Source: Peromyscus leucopus
Taxonomy: Eukaryota; Chordata; Mammalia; Rodentia; Cricetidae
DNA length: 64,000 nucleotides
Assembly: GCF_004664715.2 (NCBI RefSeq)
Contig: NC_051072.1
Location: 44,996,142-45,060,141, forward strand
Reading direction: 5' to 3'
Part shown: one piece after another, positions 24,686-36,606 of the stretch
Numbering within the stretch: position 1 is the first letter of the stretch
Layout: each line of letters opens with the position of its first letter
The notes under the pieces: model-generated
What the model saw: the letters and a program-made list of their open reading frames with translations, nothing else
Told to the model about the DNA's origin: nothing
The model's database searches: none
Translations under genes and position numbers: made by a program

Positions 24686-24765
24686 TCTGCCTGCTTCAGC
24701 AGTACATATACTAAAATTGGAGTGTTTGAAAGGATGACATGCAAGTTCATGATGATACCATTTTT
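24686..24765 (+). pseudogene. U6 snRNA retropseudogene, internally deleted
   Basis: The stretch contains tgcttcagcagtacatatac, then taaaattgga and, further on, aggatgacatgcaagttcat, ending in a T run. This matches the 5' stem-loop, the region after it and the 3' part of U6 snRNA. Roughly 25-30 central bases, covering the ACAGAGA region, are missing. It lies inside the last Erbin intron in sense. The lost ACAGAGA box and the absence of a proximal promoter mean it is not functional. Confidence 0.8.
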
Positions 24766-24838
24766 AACTCACAGGAACTGTGTAACAGATGTGATTACAC
24801 TTTGCCACACTCTCTTTAGTATCCATTTTCTCGTATTT

Positions 24839-25249
24839 TGTAATAAGCTTTCTTTTGGGCCACCAACCAGCTCCTAAATCATGACACGGGGAGACTTATT
24901 AGTCATGAATGATCATCCTTAGCTTATGCTTGTTTCTTGCTAGTTCTTATAACTTAAGTTAACCTGTTTCTCTCTTCATCTATATTTTGCCTCAGGGCTT
25001 TTTACCTTTTTTTAATTCTGCATGTCTGGCTGGTCCCAGGCCTCTCCCTGTTTTTTCCCCTTGTTTTCTCTCCTCCCTGGAGCCTAGATTCCTCCTACTC
25101 CTTAGTCTCTTTGCCTGCCAGCTTTTTATTAGACCAATCAGGTGCCTTAGGCAGGCAAGGTGAGTCAGCAGCACATCTTTACATAGTTGAACAAATGCAA
25201 CATAAACAAATGTAACACGTTTGCCTAGTTAAACAAATATTCCACAACA
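24839..25249 (-). mobile_element. Solo ERV LTR, antisense in last Erbin intron
   Basis: On the minus strand this ~411-bp unit starts TGTTGTGGAATATTTG and ends in ...AAAGCTTATTACA. It includes 'attggtctaataaaaagc', as in rodent LTR promoters with a poly(A) signal. The flanks GTATTT (24833-24838) and TTATTT (25250-25255) agree at 5 of 6 positions, consistent with an aged 6-bp duplication. Confidence 0.75.
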
Positions 25250-25699
25250 TTATTTTCCCTCCATAAATACCTCCCCACATTCACACACATATTTTTCTGA
25301 ATAGCATGGGAATCTGCTTTCAGTTTTGTGACGGAGTTACTATTCCTGTCCAGACATTCCTGGGTTTTCAGTCCTCTGAAATAAGATGAAAATCTATAGT
25401 GTTGTCTTTAGTCTATAGTGTTCTCTTTAAGAATGAAAGGATTTAATTCATATGAAGCACTTTGACGTGTATGTCTGTCTGGTGCAGAGTAAGAACTCAA
25501 TAAAAGCTAGCGAGCCTTTATATAACCTGTATGCTGGTCTTGAACTAATGGCTCCAATGAATGAGAAGTCTAGACATTGCCTTCAGTTACTCTTGCAGTT
25601 TGGTAAACCTAGGCATACCTTAACCCATACATACAACACCCTGTGTGATCCTGTCTTGACAAGGCTTCCAAAACCATGGACCACTATGTTAGTATTATC

Positions 25700-25912
25700 T
25701 GAGGATTTGAAGAGATGGCTCAGTGATTAAGTGTAGTTGACTGTTCCTCCCTAGGAAGAATTCTTCTAGGTGGGTTCCCAGAAACAATGTGTAACTGTAG
25801 TTCCAGGGCATCTAACACCCTCTTCTGGCCTCTTGGGTACCAGGCACAGACATACATGCAGGCAAAGCATCCATACACATAACTTTAATAAAATAAAATT
25901 TTAAAAAGAATG
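25700..25912 (+). mobile_element. B3/B2 SINE
   Basis: 'agagatggctcagtgattaa', 'acaccctcttctggcctctt' and an A-rich tail. Confidence 0.8.
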
Positions 25913-26014
25913 ATCTGATAACATGAACAAAATACAAGTTCCAGGGTTATTTCTGTAGAGATTTTATTTCCCTAAGTGTGGAATGTAGGACCATTAGTTT
26001 GTATGTGCTTTTAA

Positions 26015-26172
26015 TTTTATGTATGTGTGTGCACACATATGCTGCATTTCATGAGTTTGGAGATTAGAAAACAACTTAAAAGGGTTAGTTTTCTCCTGAT
26101 TTCTCCTTCAGAATCAAATTCAGGGCTCCAATGTGGAGTCAAATGGACTTACTCTCCAAGCCATCTCCTCAG
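26015..26172 (-). mobile_element. B3-like SINE, antisense, upstream of last Erbin exon
   Basis: 'caaattcagggctccaatgt' and 'ctctccaagccatctcctca' are reverse B3 blocks. Confidence 0.55.
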
Positions 26173-26305
26173 CCAGTGTGGTGTTTTAAATTGCTAGACT
26201 GGTTCTTCTTTTGACAGGTTGTGAACTGGCTGTCAGAAATTTACAACTAGAAATGCAAATATGTTTCTAAGATTTTTCCTAAAAGTTGTTTTCTCTTTCT
26301 TCTAG

Positions 26306-26413
26306 GCTAACGGCTACAGTTTTATCAACATTGAACATGGACAAGCCGTGTCCTTGTTAAAAACTTTCCAGAACACAGTAGAACTCATCATTGTACGAGA
26401 AGTTTCTTCATAA
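26306..26413 (+). CDS. Erbin: Erbin terminal coding exon J (PDZ end, stop TAA)
   Basis: The exon starts after acceptor tttcttctag and encodes 35 residues, [20 protein letters not shown] then [15 protein letters not shown], followed by TAA at 26411-26413. It completes the PDZ domain. The histidine that opens helix 2 (EHGQAV) marks a class-I ligand preference, consistent with binding of a Thr/Ser-x-Val C-terminus such as that of ERBB2. The protein ends 4-5 residues after the last strand, as in known Erbin. Confidence 0.96.
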   Translation, partial: ANGYSFINIEHGQAVSLLKTFQNTVELIIVREVSS

Positions 26414-28446
26414 GCACTATAGACAAAAAAAAGGGGGGGGTGGGAAATAGCAAGATTTATTGGAAGACACTTGGAGGGGAAATGACTATTTTGCCTATTT
26501 TTATATATAAAGAACTCAGACGGTTGGCTTGGAACTTGTACATTACTGAAATAATGGAGCTTGTGGTTAGAGGGAAGAACCACTGTACAGAAGATAAAAG
26601 AGACTGTTGAATTCATATCATCTGAAATTTGTTGTTAGGTTTTTAAACTTAGCAAATCAAGGCTACAAAAACAAAGTTCTGTTGTTTTTGTATAGATTGT
26701 AGGTTTATTTTTGGATTTCATACACATGACTGACTGTATGCAAGGCAATAGTTAGCCTTGATTGTAGCCCAGAGACAGATGGCAGAGCTATCTATCTCAT
26801 AGCTTTTGTGCCCTTATTTTTATCCAACTGGTATTAATGTTTTTTCTGCCGAACTACTTTTCCATGTGGGTAAGAGGTTTGAAGTGTTGGCTTTTGCTAT
26901 GTGCACATTGAAGAGTGGCTAGGTGAAGTTGGTGCTGGTGGGTTCACTTTCCGAGGCCAGATTAAAACATTATTTCCTATAAAAATCTGAGGCTAACAGT
27001 GAAAAAAAAAAAGTTATCTGATAATGTATTTTTATTAATAGAATAATGCAATAAAATACATAATGTCTTTTTAAAAGACAATAATTGCATTTTATGAGCT
27101 CTACAGGATCAATTCTTGTCATAGCTGTTGACTATACATTTGCTACTGGTGATTCAATTTTTAATTTTTCTAGTTACTGAAGTTTTTAACTCTAATGTAG
27201 ATGCATGTCAATGCATTTCCCATACTACGAAGTTCTCTGATATTTTTTTCTTTAGCAAATGGTGGTACTTGCAATCTAATTTTTATAATTAGTATTCCAT
27301 CATAACCTAATTTATAATTTTTGTTTTGAGAAGCAAATGAAACTAAAAGGCCAGTTTTAAGGTTATGTCTGTTGCCTGTAATCAAAGTGTCAGAGGGTTA
27401 GGGAAGCCTCTTGCTTTTGTTCGGCCTGGCGCTGCCTTGGTGAAGTGAAAGGAAACGTGGAGTACGCATGGAGCTAGGAAACCAAAGGAGTCTGTGACTG
27501 GCACAGGGATGGAGAACTGCGGTGGACACTGGAGAGAAAAGGGGCGGTGGCCCGCGAGGCCTGCCAGTGTGTAAAGTGTTCAAATAAAGGGCTGTTCCTA
27601 CAGATAACAGGAAATGTGAACTCCACACTTCAGATCAGTGTAATAGTGTTCCACCACCAATTGCCTTTGTTCCTAGTTACTGTAACAAGTATTTGATGAT
27701 AGAGGTTATGAATTTTGTTTATCCAAACCATTAATTTTATTTGCTTTGTTTTATGTAATCAAATGAAATTTGAATGACATGCAGGGGTAAAAAGTAATTC
27801 ATGGTTATTTGGACCAGAGGAAAGTGCCATAGGAGACCAGCAACTGTTTTTAGTTGAGGCTAGTCTGAAAACTTTTATTAGAGCAATATTCAGTTCTCAG
27901 ATTCATTTTTTAATTTCTGAGATGCATAATTTGGGTATTTTTAATGTGACATGCTTTTTTTCTTCAACTTTGACTTAGTTGAGATTCTTACAGGACTAGC
28001 TGAAACACCACCTGCATTATTTTTACAAAATGAGTTGGAAACATTGCCATTTCTAGTCAGAATAGTCAGCACTTTTAAAAATATTTGAACTCAAATATTG
28101 CACTTCTTTCAGGCTGTTGTCAATTGGGTATTGTACTGTATAGTTTTAATAATTTTGATTGAAACCCTTTAACAACTCTTTGTAAATTTTAACTCATTTT
28201 AGTTGATTTTTTTCAGTACTATTTACATAGGAATTGATTTTTATGAATATAGTAGAAGAAATGTGCTGTATTTTGATAAACTTCACTTGTATGTGTTGTA
28301 ATCTCTAAAACAAAGAATGACAAAGAGCTTCTTTAATCGAAGTCTCGGTGTTCCCTTTCTTCCTGATTTAGGTCGGCATTGTAAAATATTCCCACTCTCC
28401 CTTTAGTGACTTCACATCTTCACACTTTTAATTAGGAATAATTAAA
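26414..28446 (+). other. Erbin: Erbin 3'UTR (end uncertain)
   Basis: Untranslated sequence follows the stop codon. AATAAA signals lie at 27050-27055 and 27583-27588, the second followed by a GT-rich stretch, and an ATTAAA lies at 28441-28446. The true cleavage site cannot be decided from sequence alone; 27.6 kb is the conservative end and 28.45 kb the long alternative. Several ATTTA pentamers occur. No SINE is recognisable between about 26.2 and 29.1 kb, which is unusual for this window and fits a selected UTR. Confidence 0.6.
27583..27588 (+). terminator. Candidate Erbin poly(A) signal AATAAA
   Basis: A canonical hexamer is followed within 15-60 bases by GT-rich sequence (gatcagtgtaatagtgttcc), as expected of a cleavage site. 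A second candidate lies at 27050-27055 and a variant ATTAAA at 28441. Confidence 0.45.
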
Positions 28447-29129
28447 GTAGATAGAATTGCACAGTTCTCAGTGATCTTACCTTGAACCAGAATTGTTGAT
28501 TTTAATTTTGCGAAAGGAATTAGGCTTCACAGAATCAAGGCTTCTTCAGAAATCTACTCTTCATATTTCATTGATATATGAGTACAACAGATGTTATATG
28601 CACTATCATTTTATTCCACTGTGGTTTCTTTTAATTTGGGAGTATTCTTGAAAGTTGAGTAAGAAAGTTCCATTTCCAAAGTTTGGAATAGCATATAATA
28701 TAGAGTAAAAGTAAAAAATTTTTAAATAGTAAAATTTTGCACTTAAACTAATATCCAAAGTTTTCTTACAGAATATGGGGGGTAGATGGGGCTTAAAATG
28801 ACTCTTTGTGAGAATTTTATTATAGTAACAGAATTATAGAGTTTGAATAATAATCTGTATCTTTTGAAGAAATTCAGAAGCCATTTGTAGCTTATATTGT
28901 TTACAGAATTGTAGTGATGACCATGCTCAAAACTGACCTTGGTCACTCCTGTACAACAGGTTTTCAAAACCAGAGCCGTCTTGTTTATGATAACTGTTTA
29001 AATGTGGCACCCCGGTTAGTAGAGAATTGTACCAGTCAGGATGATCGATCACTGAGGGCTTCAGGAGTCACTCTGTCTGGAAGGTGCTTTCCATGTGAGC
29101 ACGGAGCCTAGGTGTGGAGCTCTGGGATC
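27611..29129. other. Downstream of Erbin, SINE-free, partly possible long 3'UTR
   Basis: AT-rich sequence without recognisable mobile elements. It may be transcribed as the long Erbin 3'UTR to about 28.45 kb; beyond that nothing is seen. Confidence 0.45.
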
Positions 29130-29395
29130 CACATAAAAAGCCCAAGCATGGCAGTATGTACCTGTAATTCCAACGCTGAGGAGACAGACAGGCAGCTCCC
29201 TGAAGCACCCTGACCAGCAAATCTAGCAGAATCTGAACTTCAAGTTGGTGAGAGGCCCTGTCTCAAAAAACAAAACAACAAATGTAAGGTAAAGAGCTAA
29301 TGAGAAGATACCCCATATCAGCCTCCAGCCTATACACATATGTGCATGCACACTTACATACATAAACATGTACACACAGAACATTGTATTCTGGT
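29130..29395 (+). mobile_element. B4-like/compound SINE
   Basis: 'agcatggcagtatgtacctg taattccaac' and 'gaggccctgtctcaaaaaac', then a CA-rich end. Confidence 0.5.
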
Positions 29396-29491
29396 GTTTG
29401 TTTAAACTTCGTTTCTCTGCTTACTGGAGTGTTTAAAAAGTGTCAGTACTAGGGGCCTTAGTAGTTGCCTTCTCCTGGTTGTAACACTCAT

Positions 29492-29904
29492 TGTAAATAG
29501 AAATTTCTCCACTCCTGCCTTGTGCAGCAGTCCTGACGAACCTCTCCCACCCACGGTCCCACAGGCGCTTGTAAAATAATCACTCAGAAAAAAAAAAAAA
29601 TCACTCAGGAGACTTCCATTGACTACAAACGATATGGCCTGTGGCTTCAGCTTCTTGCTAGCTGGCTCTTTCATCTGAACCCATTTCTATACATTGTTGC
29701 CCCGCTGCTGTTGTATCTTCTGACATCCTGTTGCTTCTCGGGTGGCAGGCCAGCATCTCCCCGGACTTCGCCTTTCTTCTCTCTCTATCCCTCTTGGATT
29801 TCCAGCCTGGCTCCATTCTGCCCTGCCATAGGCCAATGCAGCTTTACTTGTTAACCAGTGGGAGCAACATATATTCACAGCGTACAGAAAGATGTCCCAC
29901 AGCA
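29492..29904 (-). mobile_element. Solo ERV LTR, minus strand
   Basis: The minus-strand reading starts TGCTGTGGGACATCTTTC and aligns along its length with the LTRs of the two-LTR element at 54-55.8 kb. It ends near CTATTTACA. A convincing target duplication was not found. It contains a 13-A run at 29588-29600. Confidence 0.7.
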
Positions 29905-30359
29905 TAACAGTCAACCTAAGGGCTTATTTTGGCTCCGTATTTGAGTGCATTACAGTCCTTCGTGGCAGAAATTCTCAGCTGGAGCTTGAGGCATCATCAC
30001 ATTGCTTCTGCAGTCTAGAAGGGGAGAGAACTGAATGCTGGCATTCAGCTACTTTATGTTCTTTATTTGATACAGAACCTGACCTGTGGGCTGGTCATCG
30101 TCGTCCCCGCCCCCCAGGATTGTGTCTTCCTTCCCTAGTTAAACCCTCAAAGACACACCTTGGGGTCATGCTAAGTCCAGCCAAGATGGCAATAGGAATA
30201 TGTCCATCATAGTGCCCATTAAGGTTTAACATTTTGGAGACTTCTTACTCTTTTGGCCATTTTTTTTTTTCACTTTTCTATCTCTCTGAAGTTTTAAAGA
30301 CGAAATTGCAAGAGTTTCTTCTTACAGATTTTAAATACTGATTTCTTAAATTTTGGCAT

Positions 30360-30485
30360 AGGAGCACCTGAGACAGAGTTCTGCTGTGTATATAGCCCAG
30401 GAAGTCTTCAAACTCAAATGTAGCTAGAGCTCTGAATCTTCCTGCTTCAGCTTTCCTAGTGCTGGTATTACAGGCTTGTATCTTA
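30360..30485 (-). mobile_element. Old B1-like SINE, antisense
   Basis: 'cttcctgcttcagctttcct agtgctggtattacagg'. Confidence 0.6.
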
Positions 30486-30644
30486 ATGCCTGAATTTCTT
30501 ATTATTTTAGTTATTACAAACTTATCCCAGTCCATAATATGGTCACCATTGTTGATAGTATCTTGGTTTTTTGTTTTTAAAGTTTTTAACAATATGATCA
30601 AATCTTATTTGTGCTTCATTAGTCTTAATAAAAATCTTCATGCA

Positions 30645-30815
30645 GCCAGGTAGTTGTGGCATACACCTTTAATCCCAGTACTTGAGAGGCAGAGTTAGGT
30701 GGATCTCTGTGAGTTCGAGGCCAGCCTGGTCTACAGAGAGAGTTCCAGGACAGGCTCCAAAGCTACAAAGAAACCTTGTCTCAAAAAACCAAACCAAACC
30801 AACCAAACAAACAAA
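30645..30815 (+). mobile_element. B1 SINE
   Basis: 'caggtagttgtggcatacac' through 'aaagaaaccttgtctcaaaa' with an A-rich tail. Confidence 0.88.
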
Positions 30816-31011
30816 CTTTTCATGCCTGAGTCACAAAGCTCTTCTTCCATATCCACTTCTGTTAGCGGTATAGATTTTTCTTTACCGTTTAGACCCTTAG
30901 TCCATCTTACATTTATCATTAAATGTTGTGTCAGGTAGAGATCCATCTACATGGTCTTTCTGCATCAATTACACAAAACTACTTTTGAAACATTTTATGT
31001 ATAGTGTTTTT

Positions 31012-31194
31012 TCTACATATATGCCTACGTGCCACATTTGTGCAGAGACCATGGAGACAAAGTAGAGCATTGGATCTACTGGCATTAGAGTTAGAGATGA
31101 TTGTGAGCTGCCATGTAAATGCTGGGAATTGAAACCAGGCCTTGTGGAAGAGCACCCAGTGCTCATAACCTCTGAACTGTCTCTCCAGCCCCAC
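31012..31194 (-). mobile_element. B2/B3 SINE, antisense
   Basis: 'gctgggaattgaaaccaggc' and 'ctctgaactgtctctccagc'. Confidence 0.8.
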
Positions 31195-31199
31195 GCCTG

Positions 31200-32017
31200 T
31201 TTTCCTTACTCTCGGCATGTAAACTTCACCATGTATCAAGTACCTGTATGTACAGAACTTTCTGAACATCTGCCTTATATTGTTCTAGAAAAGTAAAGTA
31301 TAGTGAACACCTATGTGTGTTCCGTAAATTGCTTACTGTATTGCCTGCTCTTACATGTCATGTAAAACCTGCATCATCTTAATATTTTATACCAGCATTT
31401 CTCCTCAAGCTTTGGCATCTGGCAGTCACCTGCAAGAGGCCTGGGAATTTACACCTGTAATAAGTTCTTGGGAGCTACTGTGCTTACAGTCTGGGGATAC
31501 CAGACTTCACTGCCTTAAAGGATAATTCATCTTTGCTCCTGTTTTGGGTTTTTTGTTTTGTTTTCCCCATGTTTATTTTATGGTAAGTTTTTGATGTTTC
31601 ATTTTCTAGACATGACCAATTCATCCTTCTGAAAATGGCTAAAAATCAGGCAGAATATAAAATAATGACTTACAGTACTGTCCATAGGTCTGTGAAGAAC
31701 AGTGCTGCTAAGTGGAGGGGAGAATGGATGGCCTACAGTTATCCCTAAATTACTACCTTGAGAAAATGTCTAGGTCGTGGAGCAGAAAGGAAGAGCCTAG
31801 ACAGAACTTTTTTGAATGAAACGTTGAAGAATTTTATTTTGAATCTTAGAAACGTCAGTTTTAGCATACCTGCACTTTTTCGTTGTCCTATGAGTATAGA
31901 CAGACTATCAGTTCCTTTTGGTACTGTTGCTTAACTTAGATTTTTTTTCAAGGCCCCTTACATTATACCAGTATAAAGTGTTGACACTGGCAATTGCATC
32001 ACTTCAAAACGTTATTT
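31200..32017. other. Intergenic, no feature seen
   Basis: No repeat, RNA gene or convincing ORF recognised. Confidence 0.4.
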
Positions 32018-32312
32018 ATTTTGGGTCTTTCTAACCATCTTACTGTGTAGCCATGACTGGTGTGGAACTCACTGCAGTCCTCCCTCAGCCACCCAAGGAC
32101 TAGCATTCCAGGCATATACCATGCCCAGCTATTTAGGAAAGAACAGAAATGATTGGCCGTAAATAACTTTGTTTTGTTTTTGAGAGAAGGACTCTCTTTA
32201 ACGCAGGTTATTCTAGAATTCAATGTGATGCTCAAACTGGCCTTAAATTCATGACAGCCCTCCTGTCTTAGGTTGCTGAGTGCTGGAATTATAGATGTGC
32301 CAACAAACCTGG
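32018..32312 (-). mobile_element. Two B1-like fragments, antisense
   Basis: 32018-32130 ('agcattccaggcatatacca') and 32165-32312 ('gctgagtgctggaattatag'). Confidence 0.6.
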
Positions 32313-32547
32313 TATGTGGTATCAGATCATAGAAAAGTCAGAAGTGTTCCAAGTGTGCTATCCATCACAGCATCTAACAGATTTTGTTTAATTGGATAAC
32401 TCGGTGATTCAATAATGTTGACTAACTTCCCGTAATCTTAGGGTAAGAGTGTATATGGGAATGTAGGGAGTTCAAATAACTCCCAACTTAAAAACAAAAA
32501 CAAAAAACTAAAAACACCAACACCAAAACATGCCATAATAAAGGATA

Positions 32548-32872
32548 CAAAGAGATGATGAAGTCAGTTGGCAGAATGCTTGCCTCGAATGCAGAGGCTG
32601 AGTTCAATCCCTAGAACCTCATAAACTGAGCATGGTGGCACATGAGGATCAGGAGTTCAAGGTCATTCTCTGTCATGTAGCAAGTAGGGAGCCCAGCCTG
32701 CATTACATAACACTCTGTCACTAAAATAATGATGATAAGAAAAATAAACCATCGTAGCCAGGCATGGTGGTTCACACCTTAAATCACTGCACTGGGGAGG
32801 CAGAGACAGGATGGTCTCTGAACTCAAGGCCACATAGAGAAACCCTGTCTCAAAGAAATAAAAGAGGAAAAC
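32548..32872 (+). mobile_element. B4-like SINE followed by short B1
   Basis: 32548-32740 combines an ID-like head ('cagaatgcttgcctcgaatg') with a B1-like body ('ctgagcatggtggcacatga'), the layout of B4/RSINE. 32755-32872 is a B1 with deletions. Confidence 0.65.
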
Positions 32873-33033
32873 ACATCGTTATGTACAAGGCAGCTGCTAT
32901 TAGATAATCATCAGATTTCTCAATGGAAAACTGCTCTTCAAAAATGAATTTGAAATTAAAATTTCTCCAGATAAAAGTATATCACTACTAAACCTATCCT
33001 CCAAGGAATGCTCAACAGAGTTCAGAAGAGTTC

Positions 33034-33388
33034 TGCTGTGGGATATCTTTATGCTATGTGTGTGTCTCCTATTGGATAAGTGAAGTTGCTTTGGCCTATG
33101 GCAGGGCAGCTTGGAGATAGGTGGGAAATCCAAGCAAGAGATACAGAGGAGAGAAGGGTGGAGTCAGAGATGTCAACCTGCCGTCCAAGGAACATGTAAT
33201 GGGACACAGGTAAAGGCACAGAACACGTGGCAATACATAGATTAATAGCAATGAGTTAAGTTATATGAGCTAGAGGCAAGAAGCATAGGTCATATAGTTT
33301 GTAATTAATATTAAACCTCTGAGTGATTATTTTATAAGCAGTTGTGAGACTGTGGGGCCAGGCAAGACCAGATAAACTTCCAGCTACA
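33034..33388 (+). mobile_element. Solo ERV LTR, plus strand, with 6-bp TSD
   Basis: This 355-bp unit begins TGCTGTGGGATATCTTT and ends CCAGCTACA. It is flanked by exact 6-bp repeats GAGTTC (33028-33033 and 33389-33394). It is the only plus-strand member of this LTR family in the window, and it lies outside the two genes. Confidence 0.85.
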
Positions 33389-33394
33389 GAGTTC

Positions 33395-34000
33395 TTAAAG
33401 CAAAAGTATCCTAACAACACAAAACCACATTAAAATACTGACCTCAATATAGGTAAGTGTACAGGTAAATATAGAATCGTGTAGTGTCATAAACGTGTAA
33501 GTCCTTTGTAAATGAGGCAGAGAATTTTAAATAATTATAAGGGCATCTTAATGTATTTGTAATGAGGGTAATTTGTAGCAAAACATTTAAGTGCAGAGGA
33601 ATAACAGGAATAAGGTTATTTGTGGTTGAAGCTATTCAAAGTAGATTGCTATAACTTTACGGTATTTATGTAATTGCAATGATAATTACAAAGGAAACAG
33701 TGATGGCACCAACGAAGAATGATAAGGGGATCGGATCAACACATCCCATGACAGCACAAAAGAAGACAGCAAAGAACAGAACTGCTGCGACTCACGAACG
33801 TCAAATTGATTCATCCTTCCCTGCTACGGTGACTTAACTATAAATGGGTCCAATACCAATAAAAGTGCATATATTGGTTGAATGTGTTTAAAACAGGATA
33901 TAACTGTTAGAAGAGATTTGAGACCTTAGAGTGTGCTGTTGATGAAAATGTTAAATGATACAACCATTATGGGAGGGGGTGACTTCCCAGGCCTGGTGGT
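33395..34000. other. Intergenic, A/T-rich, no family assigned
   Basis: Adenine-rich text on the plus strand suggests an unidentified old retroelement, but I cannot name one. Confidence 0.35.
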
Positions 34001-35270
34001 TGTCTCACTCACTTTTCTGTTGCCATAACAAAACACTATGACCAAGGCAACTTAGAAAAGAAAATATTTAATTTGGGGCTTACAGTTGCAGAGTGTTAGA
34101 GTCCATGACCTTCACTGGGAGCATAGCAGCAGGCAGGCATGGTGCTGGAGCATCATCTGAGACCTTACATCTAGAAATAACCACAAGGGGGGGGAGAGAG
34201 AGAGAGGGAGAGAGAGAGAGAGCTCAATTTGGAATGGCATGAGTTTTTAAAACTCAAAACCCATCCCCTAGTTACACACCTTCAACAAGGCTATCTCCAA
34301 ATCCTTCCCAAGAAGTTCCACCAACTGGAGCCCAAACTCCAAATATCTAAGCCTATGGGGGCCCTTCTCACTCTCATAACCACATCCCACTCCCTGACCC
34401 CCACAGGCTTGCAGCTATATCAATACAAAATGCATTTAGTCCAACTTCCAAAGTCCCCCATAGTCTTTCAGTCTTGACTTTTTCTTTTTCTATTTTTTTT
34501 TCTTTTGTTTTTTTCAAGACAGGGTTTCTCTGTGTAGCTTTGCGCCTTTCCTGGAACTCGCTTTGTAGACCAGGCTGTTCTTGAACTCATAGATCCGCCT
34601 GGCTCCTCCTCCCGAGTGCTGTGATTAAAGGTGTGTGCCACCACCACCTGGCCAGTCTTGACTCTTTCAAAGTCTCTTTAGAGACTCAAAGCGATCTCTT
34701 AATTGTAACACCCTATAAAATAAAAAAGCAAATTACATACTTCCAACATAGAGTGACACAGAATATATGTTACCTTTTCAAAAGGGAGGACGGGTGGCTA
34801 GTGAGGAAATACTGGACCAAAGCAAGGCTGAAACTCAGCCAGCAAACTCCAAATCCTATAGCTTCATGTCTGATGTCAATGGCTTAGATGGCTCTGCCCT
34901 TCCAGCTTTGCTGACCACAGCACAGTTCTCTTTTTGGTCTGATTCTACTCCCTGTGTGCAGCTCCCCTGCAGATATCCCATAGCTCTGACACCTCCAACA
35001 TTTTGGAGTCTCCAACACAATCCAGGCTTCACTTTCACACCTTCAATCAATGGCCTCCCTGGGCCTCCATTCAGGGACTTCCTGCCACATGCCTGGCCTC
35101 AGCAGTGTCCCTTAGTCCTGAAGGAAGATTGCAGAATCCTTTTACTCCTGTATCCTTCATGACTGTAAAGCCAGAACCATGAGACTGTAGCTTCCAAGTT
35201 CTGTAGCCTGCTTAGGATGGAAATAGGCCCCCTCTTTGAATTATGTTTGCATAAACTTTGTTGTTACATC
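34001..35270 (-). mobile_element. MT-type MaLR LTR plus internal sequence, antisense
   Basis: The LTR portion starts tgtctcactcacttttctg and runs to about 34400. It is followed by MaLR internal sequence homologous to that at 6.3-7.0 kb. A (GA)n tract (34186-34221) expanded inside the LTR, and a minus-strand B1 (34502-34653) inserted in the internal part with flanks cagtcttgac on both sides. No second LTR is visible. Confidence 0.65.
34502..34653 (-). mobile_element. B1 SINE, antisense, nested in MaLR
   Basis: 'gacagggtttctctgtgtag ctttgcgcctttcctggaac' is the reverse of the 'aaaggcgcaaagctacac' B1 form. Confidence 0.9.
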
Positions 35271-36335
35271 CAGAACACCCCTGGAAAGGGTGTGTGATGA
35301 GCAAGGACCAGTGACAACAAGCAAAGGTTTAAGAGTTTGCTGCTTGTTTTTGTTTTCTCTTGAGCAAATTAGTGACTAATCTGAATTTAAGATTATCCTG
35401 CTGTATGTAAAATAGCGGGAAGCCAGTGCTGTGTTATTTCAGCAATCGAGAGATCGAGAAGTTTAAAGCCAAATTTAAAGCAAGTTTTAATTATGGCCAG
35501 GTTCCTGGGAAATGGCCCAGAATCATTTTGCAGCTGCATAAGAAGGAAAATCCATAATTCATTGCATTTCCCATCAGGTCCAATCAGGTGCAAACATACA
35601 TCCTGATGTACCTCTAGCCTGTGGACCTCCGTTCCACATGTGATCAAGAACATCAGTGGAGATGGAAACTTGTTTATCTTTTACCCTTATTATTTGCATT
35701 AGGCCTTGGATGTGTGCTAACAAGAATGGAAAACATGTGGCTTGTTATCTCCTGTAAACAATAACCTCCAGCATTTCAGGAACTATCAGTCCTTGGGTTA
35801 GGGGCTTGCAGATCAGAGGCATTGTTGTTTCATGGATCTCCTAGGCATAGTCATTAAAACTTAAAATATGACTTTGGCTCTCAAAGCTGAAGTACAAAGC
35901 CTGGCTTTAGTATCTTAGAAGGCTGCTTTAGCAATCCATCATAAGGGTAACAGGCATGAGCTAAGGTACAGAATAGGGAGATTAGAGAGAGGGATCTATG
36001 CCCGTGATAGGTAAGGTGTGCACATTGATGGGGAACAACCAGGGAGAGATGGTGGAAACATTGTGAATTGAAATCAGGAATAAGAAATTGAGAGATGGTG
36101 GAAACATTGTGAATTGAAATCAGGAATAAGAAATTGTGTTTTGGGCTTGCTTAGTTTGGAACATTTAGATGTGTTGACCAGGTGCTTGGCGGTGGGGGGA
36201 GGAATAAGGCAGAGATAACAATTCACAGGTCTGAGTTCAAAGGTCATGATGTGACTTGGATATGAGAAGACAAGTCCTCACCATGCATTTTCTGAACCTT
36301 AAACTTTCCCATTCTTTGCTATTTAAAATTTATGC
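35271..36335. other. Intergenic with a 48-bp segment repeated at 37.6 kb and a 46-bp tandem duplication
   Basis: 35677-35724 is repeated almost exactly at 37610-37658. Otherwise nothing is recognised. Confidence 0.45.
36044..36135 (+). repeat. Exact 46-bp tandem duplication
   Basis: The unit starting gagagatggtggaaacattg occurs at 36044-36089 and again at 36090-36135 without a mismatch. Confidence 0.95.
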
Positions 36336-36606
36336 AGGACGGTGGTAGCACACTCCTTTAATCTCAGCACTTGGGAGGCAGAGGCAGGTGGATGTCTTGA
36401 GTTCAAGGCCAACCTGGCCTATGGAGTGAGTTCCAGGACAGCCAGAACTGTTACACAGAGAAACCCTGCCTTGAAAAACCAAAAAACAAACAAAAAATTT
36501 ATACTGGCCAAGCATGGTACATATATATAATCCTAGCACTTGGGAGATGGAAGCAGTAAAGCTAGTCTGGGCTACATAATGAGACTGTCTCAAAAAGTCA
36601 AATAAG
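36336..36606 (+). mobile_element. Two tandem B1 SINEs
   Basis: The first (36336-36498) is full length. The second (36505-36606) is diverged ('tggccaagcatggtacatat'). Confidence 0.8.

Noticed and set aside
27398..27628. Local GC-richer block near the Erbin 3' end as a separate small gene or promoter
   Set aside because: The only frame is short, antisense and unremarkable. The block is followed by AATAAA in the Erbin sense and is better explained as 3'UTR.
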